Shown piece by piece: positions 1 through 6,404 of a stretch of DNA of 35,603 nt (positions within the stretch are counted from its first letter, which is position 1; the number at the start of each line of letters is the position of its first letter). Origin of the DNA: JANWHF01 sp036276235 (GTDB lineage Bacteria; Planctomycetota; Phycisphaerae; Tepidisphaerales; Tepidisphaeraceae). Location of the stretch: positions 1-35,603 of the forward strand of contig DATBDZ010000188.1 of NCBI GenBank assembly GCA_036276235.1. The letters run 5' to 3'. The notes below the pieces were generated by a model. That model ran no database searches. It worked only from the letters and a program-made list of their open reading frames with translations, and had not been told where the DNA came from. The position numbers and the translations under genes were made by a program.

Positions 1-173
1 GATGTACGGCAGAGGCAACATTGACCTACTACGCCTCCGCGCGAATGCCCGAGCGCCGTAAAAAATTCAACTCGCCAAGTCCGCCGTGATGACACGAGCC
101 GAATCACCAAATGTGCGGAAGAACCCGAAATCCGGTGCGAAAGATTGCAGCCTAGACCAGACCGGACTTTCTT

Positions 174-204
174 ATCTGCGTTCATCCGCGTTGATCGGCG
201 GTTG
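174..204. repeat. Iterated 10-bp repeat island
   Basis: Three degenerate copies of a 10-bp unit follow each other: ATCTGCGTTC, ATCCGCGTTG, ATCGGCGGTT. It is non-coding. It resembles other short-period islands in this window (1254-1277, 20937-20965, 31869-31976), so I treat it as one member of a class of iterated intergenic repeats. Confidence 0.6.
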
Positions 205-259
205 ATTCATCCTCTCCATGAAACATGCAACGGGTGCAGATGAAACGGAATGATTTATA

Positions 260-279
260 AAACGTTTCGAAACGTTTCA
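260..279. promoter_or_regulatory. Palindromic operator, LacI/GalR-like
   Basis: AAACGTTTCGAAACGTTT (260-277) is a perfect 18-bp palindrome, and its right part reads GAAACGTTTCA, very close to the TGAAACGTTTCA core typical of LacI/GalR-family operators. A half-site TGAAACG occurs at 241-247. The site is downstream of the pseudopilin gene, so it more likely controls a leftward gene beyond the window edge. No regulator gene is visible here; the family assignment is inference from the motif. Confidence 0.5.
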
Positions 280-366
280 TCGCCGAGGTGGCGAGGAGCT
301 ATCAGGTGCGAGCCCGGTCGGGAACGGCGGATAGGGCTGATTTCGCAAATGAAGTATACGAAATCA

Positions 367-1236
367 TCACTCCTCTTCCGTTGGCACCAGAAAACTATCG
401 TTCGTCCATGCCGGCCCGACATCGTGGCCGTAAAAGCCGTTCGATTCACCCGGCGGGCGCTGGCCGGGGTTGAGCGGGATCGGCGAGAGGGCCGTGAAGA
501 TGTTATCGCGGCGGATGTCCTGGCCGACGCCGCAGTACGGCGTGGTTTGGAATTGAACGTGGCCGTCGGCGTAGAGCACGTTCTGCCCCACCTTGCGATG
601 ATTGTTGGAGTTGGCGACGGAAAGATCGAGTGCCGACGCGCCGAAGGTTGGGCCGACGATGTTGTTGTTCTTTCCTTTCGTCCCGGGGTTTTTGTCAGCA
701 ATCAGCGCGAAATCCGCGACGTGCGTCGAATCATTCATCTTGTAGCCGGGCGCGCTGCTGAACGGGGAGGCGTAGGAGTAGCTCAGATGGGTGCCATCAG
801 AAAAATTTGAGCGCTGGTCGGCCCGCCCCGTCAGCGGCTCGGCGGTGTTGCTCGTGCTCGGGCAGATGAACCGCGCGGGAGAGACGAGGTTGTAGCGCAC
901 GAGCAGCCACAGTGATGCGGTTACATCATTCGATCGCACCCGCGTGTCCTTGGCGAAGGGATCGGGCGAATCAGCGCCGGTGAACGCGGTGTACCCATTG
1001 GGGTTGTGCGCCTGATCGTAGATGACCGACGGATAATCATGGCTGGCGACGCCCTGCTTATCCTTGAAGCTCGCGTAGGAGCGCATCGCCTGCATAATCT
1101 CGCGCAAATTATTCGCACAGCGCACGCGGCTGTCCGACTCGCGAAGCTTCGCCATGTACGGAATGAAAATGCTCGCCAGGATGATCAGGATCGCCAGGAC
1201 GACCATCAATTCGACGAGCGAGAAGGCTCGACGCAT
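367..1236 (-). CDS. Pseudopilin-like protein with type IV prepilin N-terminus
   Basis: A 289-residue protein beginning with a prepilin signal (MRRAFSLVELMVVLAILIIL): short basic leader, then a hydrophobic helix with the Glu at +5 after the presumed Ala/Phe cleavage. The leader would be cut and methylated by prepilin peptidase, leaving a membrane-anchored pseudopilin. Residues after the helix include CANNLREI and a C-terminal VLYADGHVQF, resembling the H-X9-DG element of the large planctomycete pseudopilin families. An upstream in-frame extension exists, but it is translated from a CACGGAGG repeat, so I start at the MRRAF methionine. It stands alone, with no secretion ATPase nearby. Its substrate or role is unknown. 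Confidence 0.85.
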   Translation of the reverse strand: MRRAFSLVELMVVLAILIILASIFIPYMAKLRESDSRVRCANNLREIMQAMRSYASFKDKQGVASHDYPSVIYDQAHNPNGYTAFTGADSPDPFAKDTRVRSNDVTASLWLLVRYNLVSPARFICPSTSNTAEPLTGRADQRSNFSDGTHLSYSYASPFSSAPGYKMNDSTHVADFALIADKNPGTKGKNNNIVGPTFGASALDLSVANSNNHRKVGQNVLYADGHVQFQTTPYCGVGQDIRRDNIFTALSPIPLNPGQRPPGESNGFYGHDVGPAWTNDSFLVPTEEE

Positions 1237-1253
1237 TCGAAACCAAGAATCAC

Positions 1254-1277
1254 CACGGAGGCACGGAGGCACGGAGG
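1254..1277. repeat. CACGGAGG tandem repeat
   Basis: Three exact copies of the 8-mer CACGGAGG lie head to tail at 1254-1261, 1262-1269 and 1270-1277, just upstream of the pseudopilin start. They belong to the short-period intergenic repeat class seen elsewhere in the window. Confidence 0.7.
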
Positions 1278-1386
1278 CGCGCGCGACGTGGGACGCGTGG
1301 CCGCGAAGGGATGCGTACGAGTTGCTTGTTTTTAGTGTCGGAATGCTTGACTCCCGGACGCATTTCACAGGAATGCTGGCGGCGGA

Positions 1387-1980
1387 TCAAGGTGTTGAAT
1401 GCCGCGTGCTGAGCACGACGCGGCCCACGATGGCCGTGCGCGGGACGGTGAGTTCGACGCCGTTGTTGCGCGTGACGCGGAGATCGCCGGTGGCGGGATC
1501 GATCTGTTTCACGATCGCCAGAAGGCGAAGGCCCGGCTGATCGACGGGTTGGTAGGCGATGATATCCTGCGGCGAATACGAGTTGGCGAGCTTGTAGACG
1601 ATGATGCGGCTGCCACGAGTGAGGATCGGCGCGATGCCGTCGCCGCCGACGATGAATGCCTCGGCGACCGTCGCACGCACGAGCAGGCCCACCATGACCA
1701 GCGCCGCCGCCGCGATCACGAGGCGGCGGGCCTTCTTCTTCAGCCACGTGCGAAGCTGGCCCTTGGAGCGGGCGATTGAGTTGCCGACTTCTTTGGGATC
1801 GCCGAATTCCTGATTAAGCATGGCCAGCATCTCCGTTGGACTGTGAATATCGGCCGCCCGGTCGGCGGCGAGTTGTTGAAGATGATCGTCGAGCTCCGCG
1901 CGAACGGCGCGGGCGTCGGCGGGAGCGAGCCGCGCGTGGCGCATCACCTGATCAAGATATTGCGCGATTGCGTCAGGCAT
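1387..1980 (-). CDS. HAAS-domain / S26 signal-peptidase-like membrane protein
   Basis: A 197-residue protein with an N-terminal helical region (residues 1-70, containing FGDPKEVGNSIA) resembling the HAAS/DUF1700-type domain commonly encoded next to PadR regulators. A basic stretch, one transmembrane helix (about 87-106) and a signal-peptidase-I-like fold follow. The S26 landmarks are recognisable (AEAFIVGGDGIAPILTRGSR, then SPQDIIAYQP, and a final VPRTAIVGRV), but the position of the catalytic Ser (PSGSMEP in true SPase I) reads GGDGIAP, so it is probably not an active peptidase. The start is fixed by GGAG just upstream of an ATG that overlaps the padR stop by 8 bp (ATGCCTGA), which implies translational coupling. 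It may be a membrane partner whose level PadR controls. Confidence 0.75.
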   Translation of the reverse strand: MPDAIAQYLDQVMRHARLAPADARAVRAELDDHLQQLAADRAADIHSPTEMLAMLNQEFGDPKEVGNSIARSKGQLRTWLKKKARRLVIAAAALVMVGLLVRATVAEAFIVGGDGIAPILTRGSRIIVYKLANSYSPQDIIAYQPVDQPGLRLLAIVKQIDPATGDLRVTRNNGVELTVPRTAIVGRVVLSTRHSTP

Positions 1981-2314
1981 AACGCTTCTCCAGCACAAGC
2001 TGCATGCCGCGCGCGATATCGCGCCAGGTCGCCAGCCCGGCCTGCAACTCAGCGCGGCCGGCGGGCGTGAGCCGATAGTAGCGGCGCGTCCGCCCGCTCC
2101 CCGGCGCTTCCTCTTCCCGCGAGACGGCGATCAGCTTTTTGGATTCCAGCGAATAAAGCAGCGGATAAAGCGTCCCCTGCCCCAGCGCAAAGATCCCGGA
2201 GCTGCGGTCGGCAAGAGCCGCCGCAAGCTCGTAGCCGTACATCGGCCGCTCCGAAAGAAGCTGCAGCACCAGCGTCCGGGCACAGCCTTTGAGGAATTGG
2301 GATTTCGCGGGCAT
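1973..2314 (-). CDS. PadR-family transcriptional regulator
   Basis: A 113-residue protein with a PadR winged helix: the region LQLLSERPMYGYELAAAL, then LGQGTLYPLLYSLESKKLI, and the wing SGRTRRYYRLTPAGRAEL. These match the family's recognition helix (GTLYPLLxxLE) and wing (YYxLTxxGR). PadR proteins are dimeric repressors binding palindromes near their own promoters. ATG at 2314 is preferred over the in-frame GTG three codons upstream. The gene is first in a two-gene operon with the HAAS/S26-like protein. An inverted repeat overlapping the predicted promoter suggests autorepression. The ligand is unknown. Confidence 0.92.
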   Translation of the reverse strand: MPAKSQFLKGCARTLVLQLLSERPMYGYELAAALADRSSGIFALGQGTLYPLLYSLESKKLIAVSREEEAPGSGRTRRYYRLTPAGRAELQAGLATWRDIARGMQLVLEKRYA

Positions 2315-2332
2315 CGGCCACACTCGGTTTTG

Positions 2333-2373
2333 AATACTATGTATAGAATAGTATTGGTGAGGCGGGATGTCAA
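2333..2373 (-). promoter_or_regulatory. Promoter and PadR operator of the padR operon
   Basis: On the minus strand TTGACA (2368-2373) is followed after 17 nt by TATTCT (2345-2350), a near-consensus housekeeping promoter. The inverted repeat AATACTA-N9-TAGTATT (2333-2355) covers the -10 box and the expected start point. This is the arrangement expected of an autoregulated PadR gene. The promoter is read directly from sequence; PadR binding is inference. Confidence 0.7.
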
Positions 2374-2427
2374 TGGGTGAATTTTCGCAGGGCGTGATTG
2401 GGCACAGAGTAGACCGCTTACGGGGGA

Positions 2428-2582
2428 GGATTGCAGCGCAAGGAGAATCCGTGCCCTCGCTTAGGCTCGTTTACGGCGTGCTGAACGGTTCTCCTACCTC
2501 GATTGATTCTCAAAAGACAGAAACTGTTCACCACGCCGTGAACGAGCCTGAGCGAGGGCACGGATCCTCCTCGCGCTCCGGT
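2428..2582. repeat. Large inverted repeat (palindromic intergenic element)
   Basis: Arms of about 58 nt at 2428-2486 and 2525-2582 are near reverse complements, sharing CCGTGCCCTCGC and GGCTCGTT.ACGGCGTG blocks, with a ~38-nt centre. A partial third copy lies at 2849-2893 (GCTCCGGTTCGACGAA shared with 2574-2589). Open frames across it translate both arms in parallel and are repeat shadows rather than genes. There is no transposase, so it is MITE- or REP-like. Confidence 0.65.
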
Positions 2583-2691
2583 TCGACGAAGGAAACGACC
2601 AACGCACCAACACGTGCCAGGCGCGCTCGATCTCACGCGGTGGCGGCGTCTGGGAAAACGGGTGCGGACGATGGGGGGCCGGGGTCGGACG

Positions 2692-2812
2692 AAGGGGGTC
2701 GGGAGTACTTCCAGAGTTCTGCAAGAGGCGTCCACCGCTGGAGCCTTATCCAGCTCAAATCCGGCAAATCGTGAGCGGTTTTAGCATCAGGAAGGACTCC
2801 CGACCCCCTTAT
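2692..2812. repeat. Inverted repeat with AAGGGGGTCGGGAGT ends
   Basis: AAGGGGGTCGGGAGTACTTCC (2692-2712) is matched in inverse orientation at 2790-2810 with one mismatch, enclosing ~77 nt. Short REP pairs of this general kind often belong to REP-associated tyrosine transposase (RAYT) systems; no such transposase is in the window, so the link is inference. Confidence 0.55.
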
Positions 2813-2911
2813 TTTTCGCCGACATGGGGCGGATTTCTCGCTTGGGGACGAGGGAGCGGATTCTCCTTCCGCTCCGGTTCGACGAAAGTAGTCCGTTGAT
2901 TTTGGTCGGAA

Positions 2912-3451
2912 CTATCGCGCCGATGCAATTGGCGCCGTGGCGGACGACGGCGCGGTTGTCGGCCCCAGCGGCACCGGTGAATTGCGGCGATGCGGGCGGC
3001 GCTTGAGGATTTCTTCGTACTTGGCGCGCTGCGTGGGACTGAGCAGCGGCTTGGTTTGCTCTTCGGCTTCGGTGAACGCGGCTCGCGCGGGTTGATGCAG
3101 CGTATCCAGCTTCTGGCGGAAGTCGGCGATGGTCTGATTGTAGCGGGACTTCTGATCGTCGGTCAGAAGATCGAGAATCGCCTGCTCGCGCTCTTTCTCC
3201 AAGGCGCGAACCCGATCAGTCGGGGGCGGCCCCGCCTTGACGACCGCTGCCGACCAGATCGCCTGGATCTTCTCCCGTTGATCGGGCGTGAGGGCCAGCT
3301 CTTCGGTAATCCGCGAGCGGCCCACCGTAATCCGCGGCGACGGATCTGTGTTCGGCCGCGCAACGGCGCGCTGGCCGACCATTCCAACCAGTGCACCGGC
3401 CGCGAAGACTACGATCGCACAGAAGAGGATGAGGAGGTTGATCTTTCTCAT
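2912..3451 (-). CDS. Spy/CpxP-like periplasmic LTxxQ protein
   Basis: A 179-residue protein with an N-terminal membrane anchor or uncleaved signal (LLILFCAIVVFAAGALVGM) followed by a helical, charged region with two LTxxQ-type motifs: LTPDQREKIQ near residue 54 and LLSPTQRAKYEEIL near 136. This is the signature of the Spy/CpxP/zinc-resistance-associated superfamily, periplasmic helical proteins that sense or buffer envelope stress. The C-terminus is a Pro/Ser/Thr-rich tail. It is the third gene after an ECF sigma factor and zinc anti-sigma factor on the same strand, so it probably belongs to that regulon. A hairpin repeat lies in the 90-bp gap before it. No good Shine-Dalgarno is visible. Confidence 0.75.
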   Translation of the reverse strand: MRKINLLILFCAIVVFAAGALVGMVGQRAVARPNTDPSPRITVGRSRITEELALTPDQREKIQAIWSAAVVKAGPPPTDRVRALEKEREQAILDLLTDDQKSRYNQTIADFRQKLDTLHQPARAAFTEAEEQTKPLLSPTQRAKYEEILKRRPHRRNSPVPLGPTTAPSSATAPIASAR

Positions 3452-3479
3452 GACGATTCAAAAAAAGCCGCAAAGATCC

Positions 3480-3500
3480 GGCGGGCAGTGCCCGCCCTAC
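3480..3500. repeat. REP-like hairpin with CTAC foot
   Basis: GGCGGGCAGTGCCCGCC (3480-3496) folds into a strong hairpin and is directly followed by CTAC; read on the minus strand this is GTAG then hairpin, the layout of REP elements. It sits between the anti-sigma and Spy-like genes and could also affect readthrough in that operon. Confidence 0.55.
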
Positions 3501-3541
3501 GATTTCGCCATCATGTCGCGCGGACGTCGCCCTGAACATGC

Positions 3542-4066
3542 TCACTGATGATTCGCCGGTAACACCGCGCTGGCGACTTCCTGCTGCGAGAGATCGGCGA
3601 CGATCCATCGGGCGAGTTGCCGCTCTTCGTTGCCGGGCGTTGAGACGGTGGCAGCCGTCGCCGGCTCGGAGCCGACGGCCACTGAATCTACGATCACCTC
3701 ATCGGCCCGCGTTGTTGGTCCGGCGCGGTTTGGAATCCACAGAAGCGCCGCGGATGCGCCGGCCAGAATGACCGCCGCCACCGCCGTAATGCGCCGCACC
3801 ATGTATTCGACTTGCGATCCCGCCTCGCGCCACCACCGCTGCTGCACCGATTTCTTCAGGCCGGCGCGCATCGATTGCATCGCATCCTGCGACGGCGATA
3901 CACGCATCTGCTCAGCCAGCGCTTCAGATAATCTGTTGTAGGCGGCCAACTCCGCCGAGCAGGATTCGCATGTGCTCACATGTTCGCCCAGCGCATCGCG
4001 CTGCTGCTCTGAAAGCTCGCCGTCGTAGTAGGCGCTAAGCTGCGGCTGAAAGTTACATGAATTCAT
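3542..4066 (-). CDS. Zinc-finger anti-sigma factor (ZAS type)
   Basis: A 174-residue membrane anti-sigma factor. The N-terminal domain holds the ZAS/zf-HC2 motif H29-X3-C33-X2-C36 (HVSTCESC) inside SAYYDGELSEQQ...EHVSTCESCSAEL, which wraps around a sigma factor in the cytoplasm. A single transmembrane helix at about 93-111 (ITAVAAVILAGASAALLW) is followed by a ~60-residue external tail. It starts 7 nt after the stop of the ECF sigma gene, so the two are translationally coupled and are presumed partners. The ATG at 4066 was chosen because it starts the conserved domain; longer in-frame extensions run into the sigma gene. Confidence 0.88.
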   Translation of the reverse strand: MNSCNFQPQLSAYYDGELSEQQRDALGEHVSTCESCSAELAAYNRLSEALAEQMRVSPSQDAMQSMRAGLKKSVQQRWWREAGSQVEYMVRRITAVAAVILAGASAALLWIPNRAGPTTRADEVIVDSVAVGSEPATAATVSTPGNEERQLARWIVADLSQQEVASAVLPANHQ

Positions 4067-4073
4067 AACAGGC

Positions 4074-4625
4074 TCACGACAGATAATCGGCAAATCGCTC
4101 CCGCAGTTCCTGGCGGGCGCGGCTGATGCGCGATTCGACAGTTCCCAGCGGCACATTCAGCGAGCGGGCAATCTCCTGATAACTCAGCCCTTCGAGCTCA
4201 CGAAGCACCAGCACCTGCCGATGCTCGGGAGATAGCGCTTCGAGCATCGCCGCGCAATCGGTCCGAAGCTCCACCTGCAATGCCGGCGATGCTTCATCGG
4301 CGGCCCGAGCCGAGGCGGCATAATCCTGCGGCCCATCGAGCGAGGCGGCTTTTCGCACGCCTTTGTATCGCCGATATTTGCTGACGCGGTTGACCAGAAT
4401 CCCGCTCAGCCATGTCCAAAGCGACGAGCGGCCGGCGAAAGTTTCGCCCTTCTCCAGCACCGCCAGGAGCGTTTCCTGGACCATATCCTGAGCGTCGGCA
4501 TCGCGCCCCAGCAGCGCCATCGCCAAGCCGTATAAACGGGGGCCGTAGCGATCGACCAGGTCATCGCACGCCGTCGATTCGCCGCGCCGGGCGCGCTCAA
4601 GAAGCTCGACGTCATTTTCGTGCAA
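4074..4625 (-). CDS. ECF RNA polymerase sigma factor (RpoE-like)
   Basis: A 183-residue extracytoplasmic-function sigma factor. Region 2 runs from LVDRYGPRLYGLAMALL through DMVQETLLAVLEKGETF to LWTWLSGILVNRVSKYRR (core binding and -10 recognition). Region 4 has ALSPEHRQVLVLRELEGLSYQEIA and the helix-turn-helix VPLGTVESRISRARQELRERF. It would direct RNA polymerase to stress promoters when released from the adjacent anti-sigma factor. The start codon is TTG, preceded by GGAG at suitable distance; the nearby ATG is in another frame. It heads a minus-strand operon and diverges from a second ECF sigma gene 347 bp away. Confidence 0.93.
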   Translation of the reverse strand: MHENDVELLERARRGESTACDDLVDRYGPRLYGLAMALLGRDADAQDMVQETLLAVLEKGETFAGRSSLWTWLSGILVNRVSKYRRYKGVRKAASLDGPQDYAASARAADEASPALQVELRTDCAAMLEALSPEHRQVLVLRELEGLSYQEIARSLNVPLGTVESRISRARQELRERFADYLS

Positions 4626-4769
4626 GTGGCAGCTCCGCTTGAACTTACGGCATTACCTGAGCCTATGCGCCGGCGGCAGCCGCCATCTATGCGATGGTGT
4701 AGTACCGCAGGCGCAGGCTTTTCTTCCATCCCCGTTGTGGGATTTTATAGTGGAATGGTTTTGAGGGGC

Positions 4770-4853
4770 GAATTCGAGGATGGTGGATAGAGGATTGAGG
4801 ATAGCAAAGGCGGGCGGAGATTTTCGCTATCCTCAATCTTCCATCCTCAAATT
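4770..4853. repeat. Inverted iterated repeat between two ECF sigma genes
   Basis: GATTGAGGATAGC (4793-4805) is perfectly inverted at 4826-4838, and both arms extend outward to GAATT(C/T)GAGGATGG, the left arm carrying an extra 7-nt unit. The arms are built from GGATnGA-like units. It lies in the 347-bp divergent intergenic region that must also hold both sigma-gene promoters. A smaller inverted pair, GTGGCAAC (4859-4866) and GTTGCCAC (4882-4889), lies next to it and is a possible regulator site. Confidence 0.6.
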
Positions 4854-4972
4854 CTGACGTGGCAACGGGGCTATCTGCTTAGTTGCCACCGCGAAGGAAA
4901 AACGCCGTTAGATGCATGTGCGGTGGTCCGTCTATTGAATGACGGCATATAAATCTGTCGGCAAGAGGCCGA

Positions 4973-5578
4973 ATGGAAGCGACCAGTCAGCAAGATCATC
5001 CGACCGGCGATGATTCGGTGGCAGACTCCACCGAAGCGCTGGTTCTGCGAGCACAGCGGAAGGACGGCGAGGCATTCGCTCAGCTCATCCGCCGTTATGA
5101 ACGCGTTACGCTGTCGGTGGCGTATGGCGTGCTGAGCAACTCCGACGCCGCCGGCGATATGGTGCAGGAAGCTTTCCTCCGAGCATGGCAGCGGATGGGT
5201 GAATTGAAGGAGCCCGCGCGCTTCGGCACCTGGGTCTGCGGAATCGCCCGCAACCTTGCGATCGATTCCCGCCGCCGCAACAAGAATCTCAAGCTGGCAG
5301 GAGATTCGACGGCGTTTGAATCGTCGGCACTGATTGACGATCGCTACGGCGCCGATCCGCTGGATGAGTTGAGTCGCAAAGAGCGGCACGAAATGGTCGG
5401 CCGCGCGTTGCAATCGCTGGATGATGCAACAAGGCCGGCGGTGATCTTGCGATATTACGACGGACTTTCCAGCCGCGAGATTGGCCAGTTGCTCGAGCTT
5501 TCGCCGGCGGCGGTTGATATGCGACTAAGCCGGGCGCGGCAGCAGTTGAAAGGTCTGCTTGCCACCACCCAGGTGTAA
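4973..5578 (+). CDS. ECF RNA polymerase sigma factor
   Basis: A 201-residue ECF sigma factor, distinct from its divergent neighbour. Region 2: FAQLIRRYERVTLSVAYGVLSN, DMVQEAFLRAWQRMGEL, FGTWVCGIARNLAIDSRRR. Region 4: LDDATRPAVILRYYDGLSSREIGQLL with the helix-turn-helix SPAAVDMRLSRARQQLK. An acidic N-terminal tail of ~20 residues precedes it. The start is ATG 4973 with GAGG a few bases upstream. It heads a plus-strand cluster with an anti-sigma-like membrane protein and a PDZ protein. It lacks the C-terminal SnoaL-like extension seen in some ECF groups. Confidence 0.93.
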   Translation: MEATSQQDHPTGDDSVADSTEALVLRAQRKDGEAFAQLIRRYERVTLSVAYGVLSNSDAAGDMVQEAFLRAWQRMGELKEPARFGTWVCGIARNLAIDSRRRNKNLKLAGDSTAFESSALIDDRYGADPLDELSRKERHEMVGRALQSLDDATRPAVILRYYDGLSSREIGQLLELSPAAVDMRLSRARQQLKGLLATTQV

Positions 5579-5627
5579 TGACGACGGTGTAATGACGGTG
5601 CGGGTGTAACGATTGATGCAGGTGTAA
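5572..5627 (+). repeat. Four GGTGTAA repeats spanning the sigma/anti-sigma junction
   Basis: GGTGTAA occurs at 5572, 5586, 5603 and 5621, each followed by a (C/T)GA-like trinucleotide. The first copy encodes the last codons and stop of the sigma factor; the last lies immediately before the ATG of the next gene, in the place of its ribosome binding site. Tandem duplication of an intercistronic start region is the simplest reading. Confidence 0.65.
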
Positions 5628-5629
5628 CG

Positions 5630-6127
5630 ATGTCAAACATTGAACCCCCTCAACTCGACGCTCATCAGGAAATGATGGTGAGCGACTTTCTGCGCGGCGA
5701 GCTTGATCGCCAAACCGGAAAAGCCGAAGCGCGGTTTAGAGAGTTTCTCAACAGCGATCAGCAGGAGCAGAAGCAGAATTACCGTCTGCCGCTTCCGCGA
5801 AGAGGCGGCTGGTTTCTGAGTTTGGCCGGCGCAGCGGTGGCGGCATGCCTTGGCTTCGCCGCCGGCGCGTGGAACCTACGCGCCAAAGCGCCGTCCAATG
5901 TACCGGTTCAGAATCCGCAGAGCGTGAGTCTTCCGTGGGTCCAGCAGACCGAAGATCAGCGCACCTACGACGGCGGCACCTACGTCGATGAAAACGGCGA
6001 TCCGATGCGCATCCTCCAACGCCGCAAGTGGCAAACAACCCGATGGTTTGACGAGCAGAAGCAGCTCAAGGCACAGAGCGTGGTGCCGGAGGATGAGACG
6101 GTTTATGTGAAGATGAAAACTTACTGA
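5630..6127 (+). CDS. One-TM anti-sigma-like membrane protein
   Basis: A 165-residue protein with a cytoplasmic N-terminal part (about 55 residues, DAHQEMMVSDFLRGELDRQ), one transmembrane helix (WFLSLAGAAVAACLGFAAGAW, about 61-81) and an external C-terminal domain with YDGGTYVDENGDPMRILQRRKWQTTRWFDEQ. It has no HxxxCxxC zinc finger, unlike the anti-sigma factor of the neighbouring divergent module. Position directly after an ECF sigma gene and the topology make it the likely cognate anti-sigma factor; sequence alone does not prove this. Confidence 0.65.
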   Translation: MSNIEPPQLDAHQEMMVSDFLRGELDRQTGKAEARFREFLNSDQQEQKQNYRLPLPRRGGWFLSLAGAAVAACLGFAAGAWNLRAKAPSNVPVQNPQSVSLPWVQQTEDQRTYDGGTYVDENGDPMRILQRRKWQTTRWFDEQKQLKAQSVVPEDETVYVKMKTY

Positions 6128-6151
6128 GCCGCGATGTCAGGCTCGAAGAAT

Positions 6152-6214
6152 TGTAGGGTGGGTGTACTCGCCCACCATTTGCCGCTCGTGGTGGGCGAGT
6201 ACACCCACCCTACA
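6152..6214. repeat. Paired REP-like hairpin, copy 1
   Basis: Perfect 26-bp inverted arms (6152-6177 and 6189-6214) around an 11-nt centre. Each arm begins or ends with GTAG/CTAC and folds by itself into a mini-hairpin, for example GGTGGGTG-TACT-CGCCCACC, with TACT or AGTA at the tip. A GTAG foot plus inverted pairing is the layout of REP/BIME elements. A second copy lies at 7990-8050, with compensatory base changes in the stems. Confidence 0.75.
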
Positions 6215-6290
6215 AAAGAAGCAGCGGTGGGATAGAAGAAGCCGCCGGATAAATCCCGCCCTCTCTTGCTGTATATTGCCGCAAGGAACC

Positions 6291-6366
6291 GTCATGCTGA
6301 GGTACTCCGAAGCATCTGGCCCAATCGCGCGTCCTGGCCAGATGCTTCGGAGTACCTCAGCATGAC
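6291..6366. repeat. Dispersed palindromic repeat (TCATGCTGAGG family), copy 1
   Basis: Perfect 31-bp inverted arms (6291-6321, 6336-6366) with a 14-nt loop. Each arm also contains an internal mini-hairpin with TACT/AGTA at its centre (GAGG-TACT-CC). Other copies lie at 7900-7972 and 31211-31285. Open frames over it are repeat shadows. Confidence 0.8.
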
Positions 6367-6404
6367 GGGTTTCGAGAATGGCGAACTCTCGAGTGGAGAA
6401 CCCC

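Larger units (their letters stand above)
1..366. other. Non-coding left edge of the window
   Basis: I see no convincing gene here. The stretch lies downstream of the minus-strand pseudopilin and holds an iterated repeat (174-204) and a palindromic operator-like site (260-279). A minus-strand ATG near position 21 could be the start of a gene running off the left edge, but only seven codons are visible. Confidence 0.5.

Noticed and set aside
2367..2774. Possible 105-135 residue proteins in the gap after padR
   Set aside because: Both strands give similar peptides because the region is a large palindrome; no ribosome site and no domain.
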